Notes: generated from the sequence alone by a model not told the origin. Shown: positions 16,470 through 24,930, numbered from the stretch's first letter. The stretch: DNA of 64,000 bases from Sphingorhabdus sp. 109 (GCF_902506555.1 NZ_LR732707.1:3247290-3311289), one strand, 5' to 3'. Numbers and translations are program-made.

Positions 16470-17699
16470 CAGGCGCATCGGCTGCGCCCGTTGCCGCGCC
16501 AGGCTGCGCCACAGCCATTCCAGCGGGCCGTAGCGATAGCGCGATAGCCAGGGCCGCGACCAGAGCAGCATGACCAGCCATGCGCCAACGACGAACAGCT
16601 GCAGTTCGAACCGGCCGAACTGTTCAAAATAGCCGAGACCCCAGCCGTAGAAAATGAAGGTCATGACAATGCTGGTGCCGAGATAGTTGGAGAAGGCGGC
16701 ACGGCCTGTTGCCGCAACGCGCTGCACGAACAGGCTGTCCCGGAACCGCTGGACGAGATGGATGAGCAGCGCGGCATAGCCAATGATCATCAACAACCGC
16801 GGCAATGCCGACCATGCCTGGGTGATGTTGAGCATCCACAAGGTGTTGAAATTCTGGTGATGGGCGATGGCCGCGAGCGCGACGAAAACCGGCAGGCCGA
16901 CAGCCATCATTGCCACGCCAATCTTGCGGTAGGTCGCCGGATTTTCCTGTCCGAGGATGAAGCCGTTTTTATAGAGCCCCATGCCGATCATCATTAGCGG
17001 GATCGTTTCGATCGGACCGAGCATCAAATTCTCCAGCGGGACCGACCATTGGTGGAAAATCTTATATTGCAGCAGCGTAGCAAAACCGCCGCTGATCCGC
17101 GCTGTTTCCGCGGCGATTTCTGCCGGCGATGTCCCCATCACCGTATAGATTTCTGCAATCCGGTCCAACACGTCCTGCGGCGGATTGGCCTGCGCGGCTT
17201 CCTGTGCCAGCAGCAGCAGGGGAGCCAGGTCGGTGATCAGCAGGATCGCTCCGACGGCATAGGCGATAACGCCCCACTTGACGAGCCGCTCCGCGTCCCA
17301 ATTTCGAAACAGGTATAATATGCAGCCGCACCCTGCGTAGAGAAACAATATGTCCCCCATCCAGAGCAGGAAAAAATGCACCAGACCGAATAGCGCCAGC
17401 CAGAACATGCGCGAAAAATGAACTTCCGCCGCCGACTGGCCGCCGGCGACGGCGCGCTCGATCACCATGGCGCTGCTGGCACCGAACAGCAGTGAGAACA
17501 GACCCCGCATCTTGCCGTCAAAAAGGATGAAATTGGCCGCCCATCCGGCGATGTCGAGATTGGACGCATGGCTCGACAGCAGCGGATTGACAAACGCCAT
17601 TTCCGGCTGGGCGAAAGCGGCAATATTGATAGCCAATATGCCCATGACGGCAAAGCCGCGCAGCGCGTCTATCTCCACGAAGCGGTATGACGCGCTCAT
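16464..17699 (-). CDS. DUF418 family membrane protein (YeiB-like)
   Basis: A 411-residue membrane protein with about ten hydrophobic segments. The start FVEIDALRGFAVMGILAINI is the hallmark of the YeiB/DUF418 family. A C-terminal DUF418 region has SNYLGTSIVMTFIFYGWGLG followed by WLVMLLWSRPWLSRYRYGPL and EWLWRSL. The family shares architecture with membrane acyltransferases and is suspected of modifying exported molecules, but no substrate is established. The next gene upstream on the same strand is a nitroreductase 29 bp away, so the two may form a transcript. Confidence 0.88.
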   Translation of the reverse strand: MSASYRFVEIDALRGFAVMGILAINIAAFAQPEMAFVNPLLSSHASNLDIAGWAANFILFDGKMRGLFSLLFGASSAMVIERAVAGGQSAAEVHFSRMFWLALFGLVHFFLLWMGDILFLYAGCGCILYLFRNWDAERLVKWGVIAYAVGAILLITDLAPLLLLAQEAAQANPPQDVLDRIAEIYTVMGTSPAEIAAETARISGGFATLLQYKIFHQWSVPLENLMLGPIETIPLMMIGMGLYKNGFILGQENPATYRKIGVAMMAVGLPVFVALAAIAHHQNFNTLWMLNITQAWSALPRLLMIIGYAALLIHLVQRFRDSLFVQRVAATGRAAFSNYLGTSIVMTFIFYGWGLGYFEQFGRFELQLFVVGAWLVMLLWSRPWLSRYRYGPLEWLWRSLARQRAQPMRLS

Positions 17700-17728
17700 T
17701 CTGTTGCTCCCACTGTATTATTTATATA

Positions 17729-18424
17729 CTACAGCCATGAGGAAATGGCGTCCAGCGGTTTCTTGTTTGTGGCATGCACCGGGACCGTGGCATCGGCGGC
17801 CGGCTTGCCGACGACCAGCACCATCATCGCTTTTTCATGGTGCGGACGATCGCAGAGCTGATTGAGAAATTTCATCGGATTGGGCGTGTGGGTAAGCGTA
17901 GCGAGACCGGCGTCGTGCAGCGCGGTGATCAGCATGCCGGTGGCGATGCCGACGCTTTCGTTGACATAATAATTCTGCTTCGTCTCGCCCGGATTCATAC
18001 CGCCCTTGCGCTGGCCGAAGATGACGATCAGATAGGGCGCGGTCTCGAGAAACGGCTTGTCGGCATCGGTGCCGAGCGGCGCAAGTGCTTCCAGCCATTC
18101 TTCGCTGCCCTTGCTCTGGTAAAAGGCGCGCTCCTCTTCTTCGGCTGCGGCGCGCAGGACCTTTTTCTTCTCTGCGGATTCGATCACGGCGAAATGCCAT
18201 GGCTGGTGATTGGCGCCATTGGGCGCGGTTCCGGCGGCGAGAATTGCATTTTCGATCACCGCGCGGGGCACGGCTTCGTTGCTGAAATAGCGGCAGGTAC
18301 GCCGGGTCCGGATCGCCTCGTAAAAGGCGCGCGACCGGGCGACCCGTTCCGCGTCGGAATAATCCGGCAACTGGCTATAGGGCAGGTTGTCATGCGGCTT
18401 CATTCTACCATCTCCTGCGGTCAA
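17729..18424 (-). CDS. Nitroreductase family flavoprotein
   Basis: A 231-residue FMN-dependent nitroreductase-like enzyme. Recognisable parts are [20 protein letters not shown] with the FMN-contacting arginines, [20 protein letters not shown], the central [20 protein letters not shown] and a C-terminal [16 protein letters not shown]. These enzymes reduce nitro groups, quinones or other flavin-accessible substrates with NAD(P)H; here the physiological substrate is not known. It is divergent from coq4, and the 104 bp between them contain a strong palindrome that could control one or both genes. Confidence 0.9.
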   Translation of the reverse strand: MTAGDGRMKPHDNLPYSQLPDYSDAERVARSRAFYEAIRTRRTCRYFSNEAVPRAVIENAILAAGTAPNGANHQPWHFAVIESAEKKKVLRAAAEEEERAFYQSKGSEEWLEALAPLGTDADKPFLETAPYLIVIFGQRKGGMNPGETKQNYYVNESVGIATGMLITALHDAGLATLTHTPNPMKFLNQLCDRPHHEKAMMVLVVGKPAADATVPVHATNKKPLDAISSWL

Positions 18425-18493
18425 AACGCGTCATCGGCTTTTGCGGCACAGAGATAGCGCAGCGACTGCGTTCGGGAAAGCCACTAAGCTCTA

Positions 18494-18522
18494 TTGACAT
18501 AGATGTCAGTAAGCGACATATA
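18494..18522 (+). promoter_or_regulatory. Candidate promoter and operator before coq4
   Basis: TTGACA (18494-18499) is followed after 17 bases by CATATA, a poor -10. A perfect palindrome TGACAT-AG-ATGTCA covers 18495-18508. Its right arm also pairs with GACAT at 18516 (ATGTC, seven bases, GACAT). Overlapping inverted repeats on a -35 element look like the target of a dimeric repressor, for instance of the TetR type. A transcript from this promoter would begin at or next to the coq4 ATG. Confidence 0.45.
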
Positions 18523-18528
18523 GACCGT

Positions 18529-19332
18529 ATGAAAATTGACCATAAATTCTCGGCGCCCGGTGATTCGCACATGCCATTTGTCCACCCGGATCGCCCCGCA
18601 GCCCGCTTTCGTCCCCTGAAAGCGCTTCATCATTTTCGCGAACTGATCAAGGACAAGGAAGATACCGAACAGGTCTTCCATATTTTTGAATCGCTGCCGC
18701 GTCCCGGATTCCGCAAGGATGCCAGGAAATTTGTCGAAAGCGACAAGGGCAGGGCGCTGCTGCAAAGCGAGCCGGAACTGGCCCCGCTTCTGGATGATCA
18801 TGAACGTTTGCGCAAGATGCCGGCGGGCAGTCTGGCCCATGCCTATTGCGACTTCATGGAAAAGGAAGGGCTGAGCGCCGCCGGTCTGATCGCCGAATAT
18901 GACCAGTTCAGTCCGCGCAAATATGGCGATATGATCGAATGGTACGGTTTCCGCCAGCGCGATACGCATGACTTGCTCCACGTGCTTACCGGCTATGGCC
19001 GCGATGCGCTGGGCGAAGCGTGCGTCTTGGCCTTTACCTATGGCCAGAACCCGTCACTGGGCAATGTCTTCATCGCTTATGCCGCGGGTCTCAACATGAA
19101 GAAGCAGGTCAAGAGTGACGCGCCGATATTCAGCGCGATCCGCGAAGGCCAGAAAATGGGCAAGGCCTGTCCCAAGATCAACGAGGAATCGATCACCGAT
19201 CTGCTCGCCCAGCCGCTGGACGCGTTGCGCGAGCGGCTGCACATCAAGACACCGCATTTCTATCACGAAGCCCATGCGAAGTTCCGGGCCGGAAATGTCG
19301 ATCCATACGATATGCTGGCACAAACGGCTTAG
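18529..19332 (+). CDS. Coq4-family ubiquinone biosynthesis protein
   Basis: A 267-residue Coq4 homologue. The zinc-ligand signature H-D-x2-H-x11-E is exact: His147, Asp148, His151 and Glu163 in THDLLHVLTGYGRDALGE. Coq4 proteins work in ubiquinone synthesis, and recent work on the eukaryotic protein points to a role at ring carbon 1. In alphaproteobacteria lacking UbiX/UbiD a similar task would make sense, but that is inference. The start has no clear ribosome site, and the candidate promoter would give a nearly leaderless mRNA. An ATG at 18571 is an alternative. Confidence 0.85.
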   Translation: MKIDHKFSAPGDSHMPFVHPDRPAARFRPLKALHHFRELIKDKEDTEQVFHIFESLPRPGFRKDARKFVESDKGRALLQSEPELAPLLDDHERLRKMPAGSLAHAYCDFMEKEGLSAAGLIAEYDQFSPRKYGDMIEWYGFRQRDTHDLLHVLTGYGRDALGEACVLAFTYGQNPSLGNVFIAYAAGLNMKKQVKSDAPIFSAIREGQKMGKACPKINEESITDLLAQPLDALRERLHIKTPHFYHEAHAKFRAGNVDPYDMLAQTA

Positions 19333-19365
19333 AAACGCTTCCTCCTTATACCGATGCTATGGGAG

Positions 19366-19464
19366 GTGGGCCGCGAAGCGGCTCGGATGGGCAAGGTGCA
19401 CCAACACCCCTCGACCATCCTCCGGATGGTCCCCCTCCCCGAAGCCTCGCTTCAGGGCGAATTT
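19366..19464. repeat. Degenerate solo copy of the DUF559-associated repeats
   Basis: GGGAGGTG followed by a small hairpin (GGCCGC-GAA-GCGGCT) is joined to CACCCCTC, a hairpin (GACCATCC-TCC-GGATGGTC), the linker CCCTCCCC and a last hairpin (GAAGC-CTC-GCTTC). The linkers match those of the repeats flanking the DUF559 gene 0.5 kb away, while the hairpin stems differ in sequence. It lies between the convergent coq4 and DUF3052 genes and may also act as a terminator. Confidence 0.65.
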
Positions 19465-19465
19465 C

Positions 19466-19873
19466 TCAGCGGAATTCCTTGCGGATGACCAGTTTCAGGC
19501 CGGACCAGATCTCGTTCACGGCACAGACCTTGATATCGACAAATCCCATCGGCAGGGCGACTTCGCGGATCGTGTCTTCGCTGATGTCGGTCTCGACCTT
19601 GGACGCCTTTTTCGGCCAGCTCACCCACACCTGACCGGCGGGATCGATCATGTCACGCAGGGTAGTCAGATGCTTTTCCATCGCGTTCCGTTCGGTAACG
19701 AAAATATGGGCCGAGTGAAGGCCGGGCGACGGGACTTCATCCTCGGATAGGGTCAGTTCGCTATCCTCGATGTCGGCTCGGACACGGTCCGGCATGTCGA
19801 GAAACCAGACGCGCATGCCGTCCTTGAGGGAGAGTTTTTTGGCTAGCGGGGTATCCGAATATCCTGAAGCCAT
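19466..19873 (-). CDS. DUF3052 family protein
   Basis: A protein of about 135 residues of the DUF3052 family, whose function is unknown. Characteristic text is SGYSDTPLAKKLSLKDGMRV near the start, FVTERNAMEKHLTTLRDMID, and GQVWVSWPKKASKVETDISE followed by DTIREVALPMGFVDIKVCAV. The fold has been compared to small alpha/beta proteins without a catalytic site that I can point to. I prefer the ATG at 19873 because GAAAGG is nine bases before it; the ATG at 19882 would abut that ribosome site. It sits between two repeat-rich intergenic regions. Confidence 0.8.
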   Translation of the reverse strand: MASGYSDTPLAKKLSLKDGMRVWFLDMPDRVRADIEDSELTLSEDEVPSPGLHSAHIFVTERNAMEKHLTTLRDMIDPAGQVWVSWPKKASKVETDISEDTIREVALPMGFVDIKVCAVNEIWSGLKLVIRKEFR

Positions 19874-19987
19874 GATCGGCATCCTTTCGCATTAGATGAT
19901 TATCCACATCAACGGTTGGATGCCAGCGTGGTTCCCTTTCCTGTGCGTGTATCTGTTTCCGCTGGTTGGCGAGAAGCACGGCTGAAG

Positions 19988-20044
19988 CCCCTCCACCACG
20001 CTTCGCGCGGTCCCCCTCCCCATGCCTGCGGCACAGGGAGGAAA
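19988..20044. repeat. Outer repeat A, left copy
   Basis: It starts CCCCTCCACCA and has a small hairpin (CGC-TTC-GCG), the linker CGGTCCCCCTCCCC, a second hairpin (TGCC-TGC-GGCA) and the end CAGGGAGGA. The right copy is its inverted partner. The first stem differs between copies (CTGC/GCAG on the right) yet still pairs, so the folded shape is conserved. The 59 bp between this and the inner repeat hold nothing recognisable. Confidence 0.75.
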
Positions 20045-20103
20045 GGTGCGGCTTGACAGTTTTGGCCTGACCGTCCCTCATCACAGAATTTTATGTTACA
20101 TCT

Positions 20104-20160
20104 TTCCTCCCTGTTGCGCAGCAATGGGGAGGTGGCGCGCCGAAGGCGTGACGGAGGGGC
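20104..20160. repeat. Inner repeat B, left copy
   Basis: CCTCCCTG, a hairpin (TTGC-GCA-GCAA), the linker TGGGGAGGTGG, a hairpin (CGCC-GAA-GGCG) and TGACGGAGGGG. Its last bases (GGAGGGG) also serve as a likely ribosome-binding site for the DUF559 gene, so gene and repeat are physically merged. Confidence 0.75.
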
Positions 20161-20162
20161 AA

Positions 20163-20519
20163 TTGGCACAAACGACAAGACAAACCATCCTAAAGGCCAG
20201 GGAACTGCGCAAAACCATGATCAAGCCGGAGATCATGCTTTGGCAACAACTTCGTAAGAAGCCTCTCGGCATCAAGTTCCGGCGCCAGCACCCGATTGGC
20301 TCCTATATACTGGACTTCTGTTGTCCATCAGCAAAGCTGGGTGTCGAAGTCGACGGCCTGGCCCATGATATGGGCAATCGTCCAGAGCGTGACGAGCAGC
20401 GCGAGTGGGAACTGTCTCAAGAGGGCGTCGAAATCATCAGAATATCTGCGCAGGAAGTTCTCGATGATCCGGCAGATGTCGCCGACCGGCTATTGCGATA
20501 TATTCAGAGTCTGCGTTAG
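20163..20519 (+). CDS. DUF559 domain endonuclease-like protein (Vsr-related fold)
   Basis: A protein of about 118 residues with the DUF559 domain, related to very-short-patch-repair and other PD-(D/E)xK nucleases. The core is PEIMLWQQLRKKPLGIKFRR, then YILDFCCPSAKLGVEVDGLA, where the Asp of LDF and the E-V-D could bind the metal. It ends with VEIIRISAQEVL and a short helix. TTG is taken as start because GGAGGGG from the flanking repeat lies just upstream; GTG 20148 and ATG 20124 are also open in frame. The gene is bracketed by inverted repeats on both sides. Confidence 0.85.
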   Translation: MAQTTRQTILKARELRKTMIKPEIMLWQQLRKKPLGIKFRRQHPIGSYILDFCCPSAKLGVEVDGLAHDMGNRPERDEQREWELSQEGVEIIRISAQEVLDDPADVADRLLRYIQSLR

Positions 20520-20520
20520 G

Positions 20521-20641
20521 CCCCTCCGTCAGCCTTTCAGGCCGACACCTCCCCATTGCTGCGCAACAGGGAGCAAAATGGTCTTCCTCCCTGTGCCGCA
20601 GGCACGGGGAGGGGGACCGCTGCGAAGCAGTGGTGGAGGGG
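20521..20641. repeat. Inner and outer repeats B and A, right copies
   Basis: The B copy (20521-20575) and A copy (20584-20641) are inverted relative to their left partners and only eight bases apart. B pairs with its partner over CTCCCTGTTGCGCAGCAATG and beyond. Its other stem (GCC-TTTCA-GGC) has a different sequence that still folds. The A copy has perfect GTGCC-TGC-GGCAC and CTGC-TTC-GCAG hairpins and stops one base before the purL stop triplet. Confidence 0.75.
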
Positions 20642-22849
20642 CTAGTCTTCCATCCAGTCGCGGAAGAAACTTTCATTCGCTTCCCGCAGATCGGTAACCG
20701 CAACCGGCTTGCCGTTCAGCACCAGCTTGTCGCCCTTGACCTGTCCGATCTTCTCGAACGGCACTTTCGCGCGATCCAGATCATCTTCGTTGCGATAGGT
20801 GATGACATAGCGGCCCTGCGCTTCGCTGAAGGCAAAGGCGCTGGTCATCGGGTCAATTTCGGCGCCGAGATTGCCAGCCAATGCCATTTCGGCGAGCGTG
20901 ACGGCGAGGCCGCCGTCGCTGATGTCGTGGACGGCGGTGACCTTGCCGGCGGCGATCAGTTCGCGGACGATCCGGCCGGCCCATTCTTCATCCTTGAGAT
21001 CGACTTTCGGCGGCGGCCCATCGGTGCGGCCATGGATTTCGCGCAGCCAGGTCGACTGGCCGAGTTCCTCGTGATGGAACCCGATGGTCGCGATCAAATC
21101 GCCTTCCTGCTTGAAACCGATGGTCATCATCGTGTCGAGATCGTCGATCAGCCCGACCGCACCGATCGCCGGGGTCGGCAGGATCGCGTGGCTGATGCCG
21201 TCGGCGCCGGTGGTTTCGTTGTAGAGGCTGACATTGCCCGATACGATCGGCATGTCGAGCGCCTTGCAGGCTTCGCCCATGCCTTCGATCGTACCGACAA
21301 ATTGTGCCATGATATGCGGCTTTTCGGGATTGCCGAAATTCATGCAGTCGGTGGTGGCGAGCGGCTTCGCGCCGACCGCGCAGAGGTTGCGATAAGCCTC
21401 GGCAATCGCCTGCTTGCCGCCTTCATAGGGATCGGCCTTGCAGTAGCGCGGAGTGCAGTCGGTGGTGATCGCGAGGCCCTTGTTGGTGCCATGGACGCGG
21501 ACAACCGCGGCATCGCCACCGGAGCGTTGCGCGGTGTCGGCGCCGACCTGTGAGTCATATTGCTCCCAGACCCAGCGGCGCGAGGCGAGCGCGGGGCTGG
21601 CCATCATCTTGAGCAGATCGGCGCCGATATCGGTGCTTTCGGGCAGGTCGCCGACCGGCTGGACATTGATATGCGCGGCATATTCCTCGCGGGTCAGGTG
21701 CGGGCGGTCGTAAAGCGGCGCGTCGTCGGCGAGCGGGCTGAGCGGGATATCGCAGACGGTCTCGCCCTTGTGGGTCAGCACCATCCGGCGGCTGTCGGTA
21801 ACTTCGCCGATCACCGCGAAATCCAGTTCCCATTTGGTGAAAATCGCTTCGGCCATTTCCTCGCGGCCGGGTTTCAGCACCATCAGCATGCGCTCCTGGC
21901 TCTCGCTGAGCATCATTTCATAAGCGGTCATGCCGGTTTCGCGGCAGGGCACCTTGTCCATGTCGAGAATGATGCCGACTTCGCCGTTGGTCGCCATTTC
22001 GACGCTGGAGCTGGTCAGCCCGGCCGCGCCCATGTCCTGAATCGCGACAATCGCGTCGCTGGCCATCAGTTCGAGACAGGCTTCGATCAGCAGTTTTTCG
22101 GTGAACGGATCGCCGACCTGCACGGTGGGGCGCTTTTCATCGCTGTCATCGTCAAATTCCGCGCTCGCCATGGTCGCGCCGTGGATGCCGTCGCGACCGG
22201 TCTTGGAACCGACATAGACGATCGGGTTGCCGACGCCTGAGGCTGCCGAATAGAAAATCTTGTCTGAGTCCGCTACGCCGACGGTCATTGCGTTGACGAT
22301 GATATTGCCATCATAGGCCGGGTCGAAATTGGTCTCGCCGCCGACCGTCGGGACGCCGACGCAATTGCCGTAGCCGCCGATACCCGCAACCACGCCCTTG
22401 ACCAGATGCTTCATCTTCGGATGGTCGGGCCGGCCGAAGCGGAGCGCGTTGAGATTGGCCACAGGCCGCGCGCCCATGGTGAATACGTCGCGGAGGATGC
22501 CGCCGACGCCGGTTGCCGCACCCTGATAAGGCTCGATATAGGACGGATGGTTGTGGCTCTCCATCTTGAAGATCGCCGCCTGGCCGTCGCCGATATCGAT
22601 CACACCGGCATTCTCGCCGGGGCCGCAAATAACCTGCGGGCCGGTGGTCGGCAGCTTCTTCAGATGCAGGCGCGATGACTTGTAGGAACAATGTTCCGAC
22701 CACATCACTGAAAAGATGCCCAGTTCGGTAATATTCGGCTCGCGGCCCAGCGCATTCAATATGCGCTGATATTCCTCCGCATTGAGGCCATGCTCGCGCA
22801 CGGTTTCGGTGGAGATTTTGGGCTCGGTAATCATCGTGTCTGTGGTCAT
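20642..22849 (-). CDS. purL: Phosphoribosylformylglycinamidine synthase subunit PurL
   Basis: The 735-residue PurL of the multi-subunit type, which makes FGAM from FGAR, ATP and glutamine-derived ammonia in purine synthesis. Visible motifs include [54 protein letters not shown] and [16 protein letters not shown]. The glutaminase is not fused, so separate PurQ and PurS must exist; they are not in this window. The stop codon directly abuts the repeat element, which is therefore part of the purL 3' region. The 90 bp before the start separate it from a divergent isomerase gene. Confidence 0.97.
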   Translation of the reverse strand: MTTDTMITEPKISTETVREHGLNAEEYQRILNALGREPNITELGIFSVMWSEHCSYKSSRLHLKKLPTTGPQVICGPGENAGVIDIGDGQAAIFKMESHNHPSYIEPYQGAATGVGGILRDVFTMGARPVANLNALRFGRPDHPKMKHLVKGVVAGIGGYGNCVGVPTVGGETNFDPAYDGNIIVNAMTVGVADSDKIFYSAASGVGNPIVYVGSKTGRDGIHGATMASAEFDDDSDEKRPTVQVGDPFTEKLLIEACLELMASDAIVAIQDMGAAGLTSSSVEMATNGEVGIILDMDKVPCRETGMTAYEMMLSESQERMLMVLKPGREEMAEAIFTKWELDFAVIGEVTDSRRMVLTHKGETVCDIPLSPLADDAPLYDRPHLTREEYAAHINVQPVGDLPESTDIGADLLKMMASPALASRRWVWEQYDSQVGADTAQRSGGDAAVVRVHGTNKGLAITTDCTPRYCKADPYEGGKQAIAEAYRNLCAVGAKPLATTDCMNFGNPEKPHIMAQFVGTIEGMGEACKALDMPIVSGNVSLYNETTGADGISHAILPTPAIGAVGLIDDLDTMMTIGFKQEGDLIATIGFHHEELGQSTWLREIHGRTDGPPPKVDLKDEEWAGRIVRELIAAGKVTAVHDISDGGLAVTLAEMALAGNLGAEIDPMTSAFAFSEAQGRYVITYRNEDDLDRAKVPFEKIGQVKGDKLVLNGKPVAVTDLREANESFFRDWMED

Positions 22850-22939
22850 GAAGACCCTTTAACGGGGCGGGGCAATTTCGCCTAGAGGGAATTGATGTTT
22901 CGTGGCGCTGCTTTAAGGATAGGTTCAAAGGAGCAACCT

Positions 22940-23539
22940 ATGTCCAAGACCATCGAGCTGATTTTCGATTTTGTCAGCCCCAACGCCTATCTTGTCTGGC
23001 AACCGCTCAAGGCGCTGGCCGAAAAACATGGCGCGACCATCAAAATCACCCCGGCCTTTCTTGGCGGCATGCACAAGCTGACCGGCAACGCGCCGCCGTT
23101 CATCCGCGATGCGGAAGTGAAGGGCAAGAATGACTATGCGATGCTGGAGATGAACCGGTTCATCCAGAAGCACAAGCTGAGCAAATTCAGGATGAACCCG
23201 AAATTTCCGTTCAACACCATTACGCTGCAGCGAATGCTGGTGGCGCTGGAACCGGATAGGCGGGTCGCGCTCATCGAACTGCTGTTGCCGCCGATCTGGG
23301 AAGATGGACTCGACGTGACCGATGGCGACACGCTCGGGGGTATCTTGCAGGACGGCGGCTTCGACGCGGCCGATCTTCTCGCGCAGACCCAGGACCCGGC
23401 GGTCAAGCAGGCGCTGATCGACAACACGGAAAATGCGGTAGAGCGCGGAGCCTTTGGCATCCCGACCATCTATGTCGATGGCGAAATGTATTTCGGCAAG
23501 GAACGGCTCGGCCAGATCGACGAGCAGCTATCCGCTTGA
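22940..23539 (+). CDS. 2-hydroxychromene-2-carboxylate isomerase-like DsbA-fold protein
   Basis: A 199-residue thioredoxin/DsbA-like protein of the HCCA isomerase and kappa-class glutathione transferase group. It begins KTIELIFDFVSPNAYLVWQP, where Ser replaces the CxxC of DsbA and would bind glutathione. NPKFPFNTITLQRML and GAFGIPTIYVDGEMYFGKER are also typical. HCCA isomerase acts in naphthalene breakdown, but no other naphthalene gene is present, so a general glutathione-dependent isomerase role is as likely. AAAGGAG precedes the ATG. Its stop overlaps the DUF1289 start. Confidence 0.88.
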   Translation: MSKTIELIFDFVSPNAYLVWQPLKALAEKHGATIKITPAFLGGMHKLTGNAPPFIRDAEVKGKNDYAMLEMNRFIQKHKLSKFRMNPKFPFNTITLQRMLVALEPDRRVALIELLLPPIWEDGLDVTDGDTLGGILQDGGFDAADLLAQTQDPAVKQALIDNTENAVERGAFGIPTIYVDGEMYFGKERLGQIDEQLSA

Positions 23540-23715
23540 AATCGCCATGCAATGATATCTGCACCATAGATCGTTCGAGCAGGCTTTGTATCGGCTGCGG
23601 GCGCAGCCTGTCGGAAATTGGCGAATGGGGTTCCGCCTCGCCCGGCCGGCAGCGGGAGATATTGTCCTTGCTGCCGGACAGGATGAGACAACTGGCCGCG
23701 AAGGCGAAACGCTAA
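23536..23715 (+). CDS. DUF1289 family small cysteine protein
   Basis: A 59-residue protein reading SPCNDICTIDRSSRLCIGCG and then RSLSEIGEWGS. The four cysteines (C-x3-C and C-x2-C) followed by SEIGEW are the DUF1289 signature, whose function is unknown; the cysteines suggest a bound metal. The start is a TTG overlapping the previous stop (TTGA), and no better start was seen, so expression probably depends on coupling to the isomerase gene. Pairing of DUF1289 with a thiol or glutathione enzyme may be meaningful but is not proven. Confidence 0.82.
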   Translation: MKSPCNDICTIDRSSRLCIGCGRSLSEIGEWGSASPGRQREILSLLPDRMRQLAAKAKR

Positions 23716-23725
23716 GGAACGCGCG

Positions 23726-24133
23726 TCAGGCCTTTACGAATTTCAGCACCAGATAGGCGGTCAGCGCCGCCGTCACGCCGGTAGCAAAGGCGCCCCACGC
23801 GATATCGTACAGGCTGATCTTGGTCGACCAGACCTTGAGTACGGCCTGGCTGGTCAGGTCATAGGTCGCATAAGCGATCCCGCCGAACAACGCGCCGTTG
23901 AGCAAGGCCGTGGACCACTGGCCGCTGGCCAGCGCCGGCTTGATCCCGAACCAGACGATGCCGAACAGATAGATCGCATAGAATATCATCGCTGGTGCCT
24001 TGCGGAATTCATCCGCCATGATCTCGCCTATCACCGGCCGGTAAAGGTTCTGGGCCATGTTGCTGAGCCAGAGAAAATCGAGAATGCCGAAGATGATGGC
24101 GGCGATAAAATAGGCGGCAATATAGTGGGTCAT
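23726..24133 (-). CDS. DUF2177 family membrane protein
   Basis: A 135-residue protein with four hydrophobic segments and the family features IFGILDFLWLSNMAQNLYRP near residues 15-34, AIYLFGIVWFGIKPAL, NGALFGGIAYATYDLTSQAV and VYDIAWG-like LYDIAWGAFATGV. DUF2177 proteins are inner-membrane proteins with no assigned function. The gene lies 36 bp beyond another membrane protein gene on the same strand, so they probably share a transcript. Confidence 0.87.
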   Translation of the reverse strand: MTHYIAAYFIAAIIFGILDFLWLSNMAQNLYRPVIGEIMADEFRKAPAMIFYAIYLFGIVWFGIKPALASGQWSTALLNGALFGGIAYATYDLTSQAVLKVWSTKISLYDIAWGAFATGVTAALTAYLVLKFVKA

Positions 24134-24169
24134 GGCTTTTTCTGCTTTCCTGTCTTGGCACTTTGCGGA

Positions 24170-24829
24170 TCAGACCTGTTTCAACGCCCGCGTCTTGCCG
24201 ACAAGCAATGCGACGGCAGACAGGACCGCAAAGGCGATCAGCGCGGTAATCATCATATTCGCGTCGGCCGTCTCGGGTTCCGGGACAAACCAGTTAACAG
24301 CCTGAAATACGGCCAGCAATATGGCCAAAAGCACTAAGGCAATTCGGGAGCCGGCGGCAACCGGGCGGGTGCGAACGACGAAAAAGGCCAGCGCGCCAAA
24401 GGTGAGGAGCAGTTCCAGCGGCATTTCGATCATCGGATGGTTCCAGAGCGCAAAGCCCATTTTGGGCGGTGACCCGGCAAGCGTCAGGTCCGGTGCGTGC
24501 ACCAGCAGGTCGAGGAACCAGTGCGACAGCACCACGGCACCACCGATCAGCGCTCCGGTGCGGTTGCGGGTGAACAGCCAGATCAGCAGCGCAAAGACGG
24601 CCGCCCAGACGGCACTGCCCAAAAGACTGTGGGTATAAGGCATGTCATAAAGGTCAAGCGGGACCATTTCGGTGATCCCGGGCGTGATCCGGAAATTTTC
24701 TATGCCCGCCAATGCCAGCCCGAAAAAACCGAAATCGACCAGTTGTCCTGCCACAAATAACGTTCCGAGTCCCGGTGCCCTGGGATGGGTTGCTGCGACC
24801 ATCGCAGGTGCAAAATGACCGATGAACAT
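24170..24829 (-). CDS. Multi-pass membrane protein with His/Asp motifs
   Basis: A 219-residue protein with about six membrane segments. The motifs FIGHFAPAMVAA, MPYTHSLLGSAVWA and LSHWFLDLLVHAPDL place conserved histidines and aspartates in or beside helices. This resembles the YdjM group of membrane-bound metal-dependent hydrolases, one of which is also encoded at 7.6 kb. A ribosome site AGGGGAAG precedes the ATG at 24829. A longer frame upstream was not used because it runs into the promoter region shared with xseB. No substrate is known. Confidence 0.75.
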   Translation of the reverse strand: MFIGHFAPAMVAATHPRAPGLGTLFVAGQLVDFGFFGLALAGIENFRITPGITEMVPLDLYDMPYTHSLLGSAVWAAVFALLIWLFTRNRTGALIGGAVVLSHWFLDLLVHAPDLTLAGSPPKMGFALWNHPMIEMPLELLLTFGALAFFVVRTRPVAAGSRIALVLLAILLAVFQAVNWFVPEPETADANMMITALIAFAVLSAVALLVGKTRALKQV

Positions 24830-24930
24830 GTTTCTTCCCCTAGCTTTTCTGTGCAGAGCTACACCGGAAGTGGATGTTAGTGAAGGCCGGCCCTTGACCG
24901 CGGCCCAAAGCGCCGTCATTGAATTTCGCC

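Larger units (their letters stand above)
19988..20641. mobile_element. Palindromic repeat element carrying a DUF559 nuclease
   Basis: A unit of about 650 bp in which a DUF559 gene is framed by nested inverted repeats in the order A, B, gene, B-inverted, A-inverted. The outer arms (19988-20044 and 20584-20641) are about 55 bases and differ at only a few places. The inner arms (20104-20160 and 20521-20575) are of similar length. The right outer arm ends at the base before the purL stop codon. No target-site duplication could be recognised. The organisation resembles a small nuclease-borne mobile or REP-like element rather than an insertion sequence. Confidence 0.6.

Noticed and set aside
19988-20641. 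CRISPR array or insertion sequence
   Set aside because: The repeats are inverted, not direct, with no regular spacers, and the encoded protein is a DUF559 nuclease, not a transposase. No target duplication was seen.
20630-21553. A 307-codon plus-strand frame over purL
   Set aside because: It overlaps intact purL in antisense and starts within the repeat element; its composition is that of a shadow frame.
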